Below are positions 51,080 to 58,105 of a stretch of 58,105 nucleotides of DNA, piece by piece. The position numbers and the translations under genes were made by a program. How positions within the stretch are numbered: position 1 is the first letter of the stretch; every line of letters starts with the position of its first letter. This DNA is from Pseudomonas iridis (lineage in GTDB: Bacteria > Pseudomonadota > Gammaproteobacteria > Pseudomonadales > Pseudomonadaceae), in contig NZ_JACXXO010000026.1 of NCBI RefSeq assembly GCF_017980685.1, positions 1 to 58,105 of the forward strand, given 5' to 3'. The notes below the pieces were generated by a model. The model had not been told where the DNA came from. It was given only the letters and a program-made list of their open reading frames with translations, and searched no databases.

Positions 51080-52384
51080 ATGCGCGTTATGGTCTTGGGT
51101 AGCGGCGTCATCGGTACCGCCAGTGCTTACTATCTGGCCCGTGCCGGGTTTGAAGTGGTGGTGGTCGACCGGCAGCCAGCCGCCGCCATGGAGACCAGTT
51201 TCGCCAACGCCGGCCAGGTTTCGCCGGGCTATGCCTCGCCGTGGGCAGCGCCGGGCGTGCCGCTCAAGGCCATCAAGTGGCTGTTGCAACGCCACGCGCC
51301 ACTGGCGATCAAGGCCACCGCTGACATTGACCAGTACTTGTGGATGGCGCAGATGCTGCGCAACTGCACGGCCAATCGTTACGCGGTGAACAAGGAGCGC
51401 ATGGTGCGTCTGTCCGAGTACAGTCGTGACTGCCTCGACGAATTGCGCGCCGAAACAGGCATTGCCTACGAGGGTCGCAGCCTCGGTACGACTCAACTGT
51501 TCCGAACCCAGGCGCAACTCGATAACGCCGCCAAAGACATCGCCGTGCTGCAAGAATCCGGCGTGCCGTTTGAAGTCCTCGACCGCGCCGGCATTGCCCG
51601 CGTCGAGCCGGCCCTGGCGGGCGTTACCGATATTCTCGCCGGTGCCCTGCGCCTGCCGAACGACCAGACCGGCGACTGCCAGATCTTCACCACGCGTCTC
51701 GCCGAAATGGCGGTGCAACTGGGTGTGGAATTCCGCTTCGGCCAAGACATCCAGAAACTCGACTTCGCCGGTGATCGCATCAACGGCGTGTGGATCGACG
51801 GCAAGCTGGAAACCGCCGACCGCTATGTGCTGGCCCTCGGCAGCTACTCGCCGCAATTGCTCAAGCCGCTGGGCATCAAGGCGCCGGTCTACCCGCTCAA
51901 GGGTTACTCGCTGACCGTGCCGATCACCAACCCGGCAATGGCCCCGACTTCGACCATTCTTGACGAGACCTACAAGGTCGCGATCACCCGTTTCGACAAC
52001 CGCATCCGCGTTGGCGGCATGGCCGAGATCGCCGGTTTTGATCTGTCTTTGAACCCGCGTCGGCGCGAAACCCTGGAGATGATCGTCAACGACCTTTATC
52101 CTCAGGGCGGCAATCTGGCCGAAGCGAGCTTCTGGACCGGCCTGCGTCCGACCACCCCGGACGGCACACCGATCGTGGGCGCGACGCCGTTCAAGAACCT
52201 GTTCCTCAACACGGGTCACGGCACGCTCGGCTGGACCATGGCGTGCGGCTCCGGTCGTTTGCTGGCCGACCTGATGGCGAAGAAAAAACCGCAAATCAGC
52301 GCCGAAGGCCTCGATATTTCCCGTTACGGCAACAAAATTCAGGAGTCCGCAAAACATGGCAATCCAGCGCCTGCTCACCAATGA
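51080..52384 (+). CDS. dadA: D-amino acid dehydrogenase small subunit
   Basis: The ATG at 51080, behind GAGGG, gives 434 residues with an N-terminal FAD motif VMVLGSGVIGTASAYYLARA. Further DadA features are TSFANAGQVSPGYASPWAAP and FWTGLRPTTPDGTPIVGATP. It oxidises D-alanine and other D-amino acids to 2-oxo acids, passing electrons to the respiratory chain at the membrane. It overlaps the following ridA-like gene by 29 bases, and dadX follows, giving an alanine-catabolic operon. Confidence 0.96.
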   Translation: MRVMVLGSGVIGTASAYYLARAGFEVVVVDRQPAAAMETSFANAGQVSPGYASPWAAPGVPLKAIKWLLQRHAPLAIKATADIDQYLWMAQMLRNCTANRYAVNKERMVRLSEYSRDCLDELRAETGIAYEGRSLGTTQLFRTQAQLDNAAKDIAVLQESGVPFEVLDRAGIARVEPALAGVTDILAGALRLPNDQTGDCQIFTTRLAEMAVQLGVEFRFGQDIQKLDFAGDRINGVWIDGKLETADRYVLALGSYSPQLLKPLGIKAPVYPLKGYSLTVPITNPAMAPTSTILDETYKVAITRFDNRIRVGGMAEIAGFDLSLNPRRRETLEMIVNDLYPQGGNLAEASFWTGLRPTTPDGTPIVGATPFKNLFLNTGHGTLGWTMACGSGRLLADLMAKKKPQISAEGLDISRYGNKIQESAKHGNPAPAHQ

Positions 52385-52709
52385 ACGCATGAGTCAGATC
52401 GTCAGCCACAACGGCACTGTGTATCTGGCCGGGCAGGTCGGCGACGACTTCGACGCCGGAATTGAACAGCAGACCCGTGAGGTGCTCGCCAACATCGAGC
52501 GCTTGCTGGATCTGGCGGGCACTGACAAGCAGCATCTGCTGTCGGCGACCATCTACCTCAACGACATCGAGGCACACTTTGCCGGGATGAACTCGGTGTG
52601 GGATCAGTGGCTGCCCAAAGGCGCTGCCCCGGCCCGCGCCACCGTCGAAGCGAAGATGGCCAAACCGAGCATCCTGGTTGAGATTTCCATCGTCGCCGCA
52701 CTGCCGTAA
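52356..52709 (+). CDS. RidA family protein in the dad operon
   Basis: A 117-residue YjgF/RidA protein: MSQIVSHNGTVYLAGQVGDD, then DKQHLLSATIYLNDIEAHFA and a C-terminal PARATVEAKMAKPSILVEI with the conserved Arg. Its start lies inside the end of dadA, so translation is coupled. It likely deals with imino or enamine products from D-amino acid oxidation. More divergent from the spoT-linked RidA at 19070. Confidence 0.92.
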   Translation: MAIQRLLTNERMSQIVSHNGTVYLAGQVGDDFDAGIEQQTREVLANIERLLDLAGTDKQHLLSATIYLNDIEAHFAGMNSVWDQWLPKGAAPARATVEAKMAKPSILVEISIVAALP

Positions 52710-52804
52710 TACGTTGTAAAGATCCCTCTCCCGGCGCTGTTGGCGGTTCACGCCGTCAGCCAGCGCCGGTTTTTATTCCCATGACCGCCTAGAAGTCTGC
52801 CGCC

Positions 52805-53878
52805 ATGCGTCCAGCCCGTGCCCTGATCGACCTCCAAGCCCTGCGTCACAACTACCGAATCGCCCGTGAAGTCACCAGCGCCAAGGCGCTCGCGGTGATC
52901 AAGGCGGATGCCTACGGCCATGGCGCGGTGCGTTGCGCCCAGGCGCTGGAAGGGGAGGCCGACGGTTTTGCCGTCGCCTGCATCGAAGAGGCCCTGGAGC
53001 TGCGCGCCGCCGGCATTCGTGCGCCGGTGTTGTTGCTTGAAGGCTTTTTTGAAGCCGATGAGCTGGCGCTGATCGTCGAGCATGATTTCTGGTGCGTGGT
53101 GCATTCGCTGTGGCAGCTCGAAGCAATTGAACAGGCCGCGCTGAGCAAGCCGATCACCGTGTGGCTGAAGCTCGATTCGGGCATGCATCGCGTTGGCCTG
53201 CATCCCAAGGACTACCCGGGCGCCTATCAACGCCTGCTGGCCAGCGGCAAAGTGGCGAAGATCGTCTTGATGAGCCACTTCGCCCGCGCCGACGAACTGC
53301 ACGAGCAGAGCAGCGCCGATCAGGTCGCTGTGTTCGAAGCCGCGCGGCAGGGGCTCGTCGCCGAAGTCAGCCTGCGCAACTCGCCAGCGGTGCTCGGCTG
53401 GCCGCAGATTCACAGCGACTGGGTGCGCCCGGGGATCATGCTCTACGGCGCCACGCCGTTCGAAGAATCCCACACCGTGGCCGGGCGTCTGCTGCCAGTG
53501 ATGACCCTCGAATCGAAAGTCATCAGCGTGCGTGAATTGCCGGCCGGCGAGCCCGTTGGCTACGGCGCCAAGTTCATCACCGACAAACCGATGCGCATTG
53601 GCGTGGTTGCCATGGGTTACGCCGATGGGTACCCACGTCAGGCGCCAACCGGCACGCCGGTTTTGGTCGAGGGCAAACGCAGCCGCATCATCGGCCGAGT
53701 ATCGATGGACATGCTCTGCATCGACCTCACCGATGTGCCAGAAGCCGGATTGGGTTCGACCGTCGAGCTATGGGGCAAAAACATCCTCGCCAGTGAAGTG
53801 GCGCAGTGGGCCGGCACAATTCCGTACCAGATCTTCTGCAACCTGCGTCGAGTGCCAAGGCTCTATTCCGAGGATTGA
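52805..53878 (+). CDS. dadX: Catabolic alanine racemase DadX
   Basis: A 357-residue PLP enzyme. The Schiff-base lysine Lys33 is in AVIKADAYGHG, and the C-terminal domain has PVGYGAKFITDKPMRIGVVA and the tail VSMDMLCIDLTDVPE. It converts L-alanine to D-alanine for DadA. The operon position next to dadA and the Lrp regulator marks this as the catabolic, not the cell-wall, racemase. Confidence 0.95.
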   Translation: MRPARALIDLQALRHNYRIAREVTSAKALAVIKADAYGHGAVRCAQALEGEADGFAVACIEEALELRAAGIRAPVLLLEGFFEADELALIVEHDFWCVVHSLWQLEAIEQAALSKPITVWLKLDSGMHRVGLHPKDYPGAYQRLLASGKVAKIVLMSHFARADELHEQSSADQVAVFEAARQGLVAEVSLRNSPAVLGWPQIHSDWVRPGIMLYGATPFEESHTVAGRLLPVMTLESKVISVRELPAGEPVGYGAKFITDKPMRIGVVAMGYADGYPRQAPTGTPVLVEGKRSRIIGRVSMDMLCIDLTDVPEAGLGSTVELWGKNILASEVAQWAGTIPYQIFCNLRRVPRLYSED

Positions 53879-53966
53879 GGCGGCTACAGAGCCCACGTGT
53901 TGTAAATACTGAACGCTGTCGCCATGATAACGCTCAATATTTCTACAACATCAGGAGGCTCAAGCC

Positions 53967-54515
53967 TTGGACGTCGGTGAACGACTGCAATCGATCCGCA
54001 AGCTCAAAGGGCTTTCCCAGCGTGAACTCGCCAAGCGCGCGGGCGTCACCAACAGCACCATTTCGATGATCGAAAAGAACAGCGTCAGCCCTTCGATCAG
54101 TTCGCTGAGGAAGGTTCTGGGCGGGATTCCCATGTCCATGGTCGAGTTCTTTTCCGAAGAAATCCTGCAGGAAATACCGACCCAGATCGTTTACAAGGCC
54201 AACGAGCTGATCGACATTTCCGACGGCGCCGTGACCATGAAGCTGGTCGGCCGCGCGCACCCTAGCCGGGCCATCGCGTTTCTCAACGAAATCTACCCGC
54301 CGGGCGCCGACACCGGCGAAGAAATGCTCACCCACGAGGGCGAGGAAACCGGGATTTTGGTGGAGGGTCGTCTGGAATTGGTGGTGGGTCTTGAAACTTT
54401 TATTCTCGAAGCCGGCGACAGCTACTACTTTGAAAGTACCAAGCCGCATCGTTTTCGTAATCCGTTCGACTTGCCTGCGCGACTAATCAGCGCAGCCACG
54501 CCGGCGAATTTTTGA
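53967..54515 (+). CDS. pauR: XRE-cupin transcriptional regulator, PauR-like
   Basis: The start is TTG at 53967, preceded by a strong AGGAGG; the 182-residue protein begins at the natural position for this family. Residues 5-60 form an XRE helix-turn-helix (LSQRELAKRAGVTNSTISMI) and residues about 105-180 a cupin (YPPGADTGEEMLTHEGEETG; LEAGDSYYFESTKPHRFRNP). At the same syntenic place, P. aeruginosa encodes PauR, the repressor of polyamine-catabolism genes. This links it to the aldehyde dehydrogenase and amine oxidase of the window. Identity is by synteny and domain order. Confidence 0.85.
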   Translation: MDVGERLQSIRKLKGLSQRELAKRAGVTNSTISMIEKNSVSPSISSLRKVLGGIPMSMVEFFSEEILQEIPTQIVYKANELIDISDGAVTMKLVGRAHPSRAIAFLNEIYPPGADTGEEMLTHEGEETGILVEGRLELVVGLETFILEAGDSYYFESTKPHRFRNPFDLPARLISAATPANF

Positions 54516-54685
54516 ACAAAGAGGCGCCAAGCCATAACGGCAAAGGCATCCGAACAGTTTTTCCACAGCGCGGTATAACCCCTTCGACTATGGGGTTGTT
54601 TCAGTGTGGCGGGCTAACCGCTATACTTGCGCCCGCCTGCGAACCGTGGCCGCAGGCGTGAATAGCCACCATTGAGGGTGAACGC

Positions 54686-55111
54686 GTGAACCTAATTATG
54701 AAAATGCTGGCTGCACCAGCAACCGTACTGGCCCTCTGGGCTGTCAGCGCTCAAGCTGCGACGAACGACGACATTGCCAAACGCCTCGAGCCCGTCGGCC
54801 AGGTGTGTGTGCAAGGTCAGGAATGCAAAGGGATGGAAGTGGCGGCGACTGCCGGCGGCGGTGATGCCAAGACTCCCGATTCAATCATTGCCAAACATTG
54901 CAATGCTTGCCACGGCACTGGCCTGCTGGGTGCGCCGAAAATTGGTGACACCGCAGCGTGGAAAGAACGCGCCGATAAGCAAGGCGGTCTCGACGGCATC
55001 CTGGCCAAGGCGATCACCGGCATCAACGCCATGCCGCCGAAAGGTACCTGCGCCGATTGCTCGGATGCCGACCTGAAAGGTGCAATCGAGAAGATGTCGG
55101 GCCTGAAGTAG
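54686..55111 (+). CDS. Cytochrome c5-type periplasmic electron carrier
   Basis: The GTG at 54686, preceded by GAGG, gives 141 residues with a signal peptide (MLAAPATVLALWAVSAQA). The haem c site is HCNACHGTG at residues 71-79. A methionine in NAMPPKG is the expected axial ligand, and the extra CADCSD pair is the c5-specific disulphide. It transfers electrons in the periplasm; the same gene follows pauR in P. aeruginosa (cycB). A strong terminator lies just downstream. Confidence 0.93.
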   Translation: MNLIMKMLAAPATVLALWAVSAQAATNDDIAKRLEPVGQVCVQGQECKGMEVAATAGGGDAKTPDSIIAKHCNACHGTGLLGAPKIGDTAAWKERADKQGGLDGILAKAITGINAMPPKGTCADCSDADLKGAIEKMSGLK

Positions 55112-55126
55112 GGCGTACTGCTGATG

Positions 55127-55154
55127 AAAAAAACCGTCTCCGGACGGTTTTTTT
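55127..55154. terminator. Bidirectional terminator after cytochrome c5 gene
   Basis: AACCGTC and GACGGTT around TCCG, with A7 on one side and T7 on the other. It isolates the core block from the AT-rich minus-strand operon that begins at 55167. Confidence 0.9.
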
Positions 55155-55166
55155 GTGTCTGCAATC

Positions 55167-55886
55167 TCACTGCATATTTTTCGCGATGTAGGCGCCGGCA
55201 GAGTTAAGCACGGCTTTGTACACAGCATAAGCATCAGTATCTGCCGGGGTTATTGGTTCGGAGCGCCCTTCCGATATCTGTCTCAGATCACATCCCGGGA
55301 TCGACATAATGAGCGGTGAGTGAGTAGCGATGATGAACTGTGAGCCTTTGCGCGATAGCTCCATTACGCGGTTGATAAACACCAATTGCCTCAATGGGGA
55401 CAACGACGCTTCCGGTTCATCGAGAACGTACAGTCCCTGGGCTTTGAATCGGTTTTGAAACAGCGCCTCCATTGCTTCACCGTGTGACATGCAATGCATA
55501 TCCACGCCGCCGTAATAGGTCTTTATTTCGGGATCAAAACTCCCCTCTGCATCAAGCTTGCGGATCGCAGTGTTCAAGTTATAGAAGGTCTCTGCTCTGT
55601 AGAAAAAAACGTCCTTCTCCCTTCGGTAGCCTTTTGAAAGCATCAGGGTTTCGTGCAGTTTCGAGTGGGTGTTCTCAGTCGAGAAATTGAAGTTCTTCCC
55701 ACCGCCTTCTGGATTGCATCCCAACTTGATGGCAAGTGCTTCAAGCAGGGTGGATTTTCCGCAACCGTTTTCTCCGATAAATACGGTAATTCTGTTATTG
55801 AATTGAAGCGGAAAAAGGCCGCGTAAAAAATGAGCCGCCACTCTGTCTGACTTAAAGCGTATCTGCTGGATGAATAAATCATTCAT
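55167..55886 (-). CDS. COG3910-like AAA/ABC-type ATPase
   Basis: A 239-residue P-loop ATPase: Walker A GENGCGKST (38-46), signature-like SHGEAMEALFQNRF (134-137 for SHGE), Walker B LYVLDEPEAS (152-161) and a switch His in FIIATHSP (187-191). This is the COG3910 stand-alone type, related to Rad50/ABC ATPases but with SHGE rather than LSGGQ. Its ATG overlaps the end of the upstream transmembrane gene by eight bases, so it is translationally coupled to it. It could energise the transporter or serve a separate role such as immunity. GC content is visibly lower than the core. Confidence 0.8.
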   Translation of the reverse strand: MNDLFIQQIRFKSDRVAAHFLRGLFPLQFNNRITVFIGENGCGKSTLLEALAIKLGCNPEGGGKNFNFSTENTHSKLHETLMLSKGYRREKDVFFYRAETFYNLNTAIRKLDAEGSFDPEIKTYYGGVDMHCMSHGEAMEALFQNRFKAQGLYVLDEPEASLSPLRQLVFINRVMELSRKGSQFIIATHSPLIMSIPGCDLRQISEGRSEPITPADTDAYAVYKAVLNSAGAYIAKNMQ

Positions 55887-56763
55887 ATTGGCGCCCCCTG
55901 AATACTCTATCGACGGATACCTTTACTCCAATCATCGTTATACCAAGGCTTATCGAGCTCGTGCTGGCCATGGTGAAAATTCCGACGTAACCAAGATAGG
56001 CAATAAGACGCTCGCCGAATAACTCCGGCGTCGCAGTGGCGCTAAAAATGATGACTGATACTGTCCCGGCCGAGATCGCCATTTCCGGCCAGAAGCACTG
56101 AATGGCATTGGCTTTTTGATATTTATAGCGTGCTTGTATTGTGTCGCTCAAACATTTATCACTATTGCTGATAAGTGATTGAAGACTTTGCTCGTCAATT
56201 GTGGATGAGCTGAAAGTGCTGATTAACGATTCCTTGTACAGGTCTTCATTGCTCATTTCGGTTTTATACAGACTCTGGATTTGTGGTTTTGCAAATTTCA
56301 ACTGCACACAAGTCAATGTCGTGATAAATATCAAGGGGATGAGGAAATAAGCGTTTTCACGAAGTAAGATATAGGCTGTGGCAAATGTCAAAATACAAGA
56401 TCCTGCCAGATGAATTGAGTCATGAAGGACTGAAGCAATTTTCTCAGCATCCTCTTTGATCATCGTCACGCGAGAGCTTAACGGACAAGGTCTTTCATCA
56501 TGCACAATGAAATTGATGAGCGAAAAGCGAGATTTCGCTTCCATGAGCGCCGCTATGGAACTGCCCAGACTTTGCGTCGCTAGCTTGGATAAAAAAATAG
56601 CGGTGAGGATGAAATACAGATTAGTGCTGACAGCGCCACTACTAAGAGCTGTAAGTCCCTCTGCCACGATCGAAGGTATTAACAACTGACATGCGGCTGC
56701 TAAAGTCAGGCTCATTGTTGAAAATAAAAATAATGCCACGTTTTTTCGCAAGCACATAAGCAT
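55879..56763 (-). CDS. ABC-exporter-type transmembrane protein without ATPase domain
   Basis: A 294-residue protein with about six transmembrane helices (NVALFLFSTMSLTLAAACQL; TNLYFILTAIFLSKLA; GSCILTFATAYILL; YFLIPLIFITTLTCV; near 245-275 LIAYLGYVGIFTMASTSSIS). The arrangement of helices and the long cytoplasmic loops fit one half of a type IV ABC exporter. There is no Walker A or B. It ends in the start of the ATPase gene and begins three bases after the preceding transmembrane gene. Known TMD-only ABC proteins exist, but their partners are poorly defined. Confidence 0.65.
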   Translation of the reverse strand: MLMCLRKNVALFLFSTMSLTLAAACQLLIPSIVAEGLTALSSGAVSTNLYFILTAIFLSKLATQSLGSSIAALMEAKSRFSLINFIVHDERPCPLSSRVTMIKEDAEKIASVLHDSIHLAGSCILTFATAYILLRENAYFLIPLIFITTLTCVQLKFAKPQIQSLYKTEMSNEDLYKESLISTFSSSTIDEQSLQSLISNSDKCLSDTIQARYKYQKANAIQCFWPEMAISAGTVSVIIFSATATPELFGERLIAYLGYVGIFTMASTSSISLGITMIGVKVSVDRVFRGRQYE

Positions 56764-56766
56764 AAT

Positions 56767-57645
56767 TCAACGCCCCCCGTGCTGTAGTTTATAGCTCAGA
56801 ATTCGATTGCGGCGATAAGAGGCCTCTCTGCTTGAGTAGTAAATGGATATGAGCGACATTGTTGGGCTTAGCACACGCTCAAGGTAGATGGCTGAGGCAA
56901 AGATAGCGCCTGTTGTCAAAGCGTCTTCACTTATTAAATGAGCGGATATCAAGAACAAAACAATTATTGCTACCAAGTAACATGTTCCTGAAATTGATTC
57001 GAAAAAAGATGCTTTCAGGTTTGAACGAAAAACGAGGCGCTCAATGTTTTTGATGTCCAGCTTGACTCTGTCGTTGTACGGTTTGGCATCGCATACATGC
57101 GCACAGATTGCCCCGATTGTAACCGTGTTTTCTTGGACATATTCTTCAAAAAGGGTGTCGCTCTTTCTCCGGGTTATAAAATATGCAGCTGAGGCATATA
57201 GCAGGCCGCTAAGGGGGGCGAGGGCCAGAAGTGGATGATACAGAGCCGTTATAATCAGCGCGAATATTATGATGCTGAAATTGAGTGAAGTGTCAAAGAA
57301 TACCGAATGGTATAGATACATCGAGCCGTCAACATCGCCGTCGATGAGTTCGATTTGCTCACCTGGATCTTTCCTATATGTGGATGCCTTGCTTCGCAGG
57401 TGCGTTAGAATGGTCCTTTTCAAAATATATCTTGTCTTGGCAGCAGTCCTTTGTAGATAAATGTTGGCTGCTAGTTTCAAGGGAGGCGTCGCGATGATAA
57501 GAAGCGAAGCGCCTGCGAGTGCATATAAATATAAGCGGTCTTGGGATAGATAAAAATTAATTGAATTGCCGATTAGGTAGGGCGATGCGCTTGTTAGAAC
57601 TGAAATGCCCAGGCCAAAGCAGCAAAGTATTAGGTTGCTCTTCAT
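56767..57645 (-). CDS. ABC-exporter-type transmembrane protein without ATPase domain
   Basis: A 292-residue protein, also with about six helices (LILCCFGLGISVLTSASPYL; LYLYALAGASLLIIATPPL; LNFSIIIFALIITALY; LALAPLSGLLYASAAYF; GTCYLVAIIVLFLISAHLI). A segment near residue 105 (GEQIELIDGDVDGSMYLYH) resembles the GxxxxRxxxDV coupling region of peptide and bacteriocin ABC exporters. No nucleotide-binding domain follows. Its ATG overlaps the stop of the LanC-like fragment (ATGA), so it is translationally coupled to it. Confidence 0.65.
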   Translation of the reverse strand: MKSNLILCCFGLGISVLTSASPYLIGNSINFYLSQDRLYLYALAGASLLIIATPPLKLAANIYLQRTAAKTRYILKRTILTHLRSKASTYRKDPGEQIELIDGDVDGSMYLYHSVFFDTSLNFSIIIFALIITALYHPLLALAPLSGLLYASAAYFITRRKSDTLFEEYVQENTVTIGAICAHVCDAKPYNDRVKLDIKNIERLVFRSNLKASFFESISGTCYLVAIIVLFLISAHLISEDALTTGAIFASAIYLERVLSPTMSLISIYYSSREASYRRNRILSYKLQHGGR

Positions 57646-58079
57646 GGTTTGATGAATTCCATTTGGTGCGGAAGAAATGGAAACTCGTAGTTACAGTCAA
57701 TCAAACCAATAGAGCCAAGTAGTGAGCCCACGCGTCCGATCCATAATCCTAATGGGTCGGCAGTTTTTGTTCTCAAGATTCTTGAGTTTTGTTCGCTTAA
57801 ATTAACGATATTCGACCATAGAAAAACTTGTGGATCGAGCAACGATTCCGGTGAGATCTTTTTCATGATATTCAGAATCCCATAAGCGCCATGACATAAA
57901 GAGTCATTGACGGGCCTCTTTCGTTTTTCGAGATTCGAATATGAGAATGCGGCTTTTGGTGGGTGCTTTTCCAAGAAGTCTAGGGAAGGTCTGAAGTACC
58001 CACCGATTTTTGAGGCCCTCGCTGCTTGAGGTTCAAAAAATCCAAGTCGGCCGAAAAACAGACCCTTCTTGTCTTTAAT
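57642..58079 (-). pseudogene. LanC-like (lanthionine cyclase) C-terminal fragment
   Basis: The frame contains NDSLCHGAYGILNIMKKI, matching the SxCHGxxG zinc motif of LanC cyclases, and a C-terminal segment LGLWIGRVGSLLGSIGLIDC then NYEFPFLPHQMEF like the GLxxGxxGxxL...W ending of LanC/LanM proteins. The 110-145 visible residues lack the upstream WCxG zinc ligand. The first possible start is a TTG at 57974; further upstream the frame meets TGA at 58080-58082. Full LanC is about 400 residues, so this is truncated or frameshifted, unless the rest lies in another frame beyond the edge. AT-rich. Assigned from motif similarity only. Confidence 0.55.
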
Positions 58080-58105
58080 TCACGGCTCTTTCCTCTGATC
58101 GTGCT

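Noticed and set aside
51014..52390. 458-codon minus-strand open frame
   Set aside because: Antisense to dadA, which has clear FAD and DadA motifs.
1..58105. tRNA or rRNA genes
   Set aside because: No cloverleaf with conserved T-arm sequence or rRNA-like stretch was seen in the intergenic regions.

Overview
The window is a piece of a Pseudomonas chromosome, most likely from the fluorescens/putida side of the genus. Three things point there: GC-rich core genes; the housekeeping order recG-oxyR-tonB-exbD-exbB / ridA-spoT-rpoZ-gmk-yicC-rph / crc-pyrE / argB-algC-dut-coaBC-radC / rpmB-rpmG / kauB / lrp-dadA-dadX-pauR-cytochrome c5, which follows the P. aeruginosa PA5300-PA5346 block (with the P. 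putida placement of exbB-exbD-tonB beside oxyR); and several families of Pseudomonas-type REP/REPIN palindromes between genes. All calls come from reading the sequence; no database search was run.

Left edge (1-10.1 kb) is accessory. The first 53 bases, on the minus strand, encode the N-terminus of an IS5-type transposase. Next come two genes with LprI-like N-terminal domains, the first apparently frameshifted, then a membrane-anchored TIGR01777-type epimerase and an unusual fusion of an alpha/beta-hydrolase fold with PEP-synthase-like domains. Small secreted proteins, a decayed ORF, an SCP2-like protein and a delta-60-repeat gene broken at a G7 tract complete the region.

The core (10.1-40.6 kb) holds an HDOD signalling protein, RecG, OxyR, the TonB/ExbB/ExbD energy-transducing complex, the SpoT stringent-response block, RNase PH, GltS, Crc/PyrE, ArgB/AlgC/Dut/CoaBC/RadC, a peptide-binding protein, ribosomal proteins L28/L33, and an aldehyde dehydrogenase with an MFS carrier. 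An unrecognised three-gene operon (zinc-ribbon-like, helix-turn-helix-like and membrane protein) sits between pyrE and argB.

The 40.7-55.1 kb part has a phospholipase-D-type lipoprotein, a minimal chaperone-usher pilus operon with one subunit and no adhesin, a MocR-type regulator, and an amine/alanine catabolic cluster: an FAD amine oxidase, an Lrp regulator, dadA-ridA-dadX, a PauR-type polyamine regulator and a cytochrome c5.

The right edge (55.2-58.1 kb) is clearly AT-richer than its surroundings. It carries a translationally coupled minus-strand operon: a LanC-like C-terminal fragment, two separate ABC-exporter-type transmembrane proteins without nucleotide-binding domains, and a COG3910-like ATPase. 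This looks like a horizontally acquired, possibly decaying modified-peptide (lanthipeptide-like) locus and is the best candidate here for an undescribed system.
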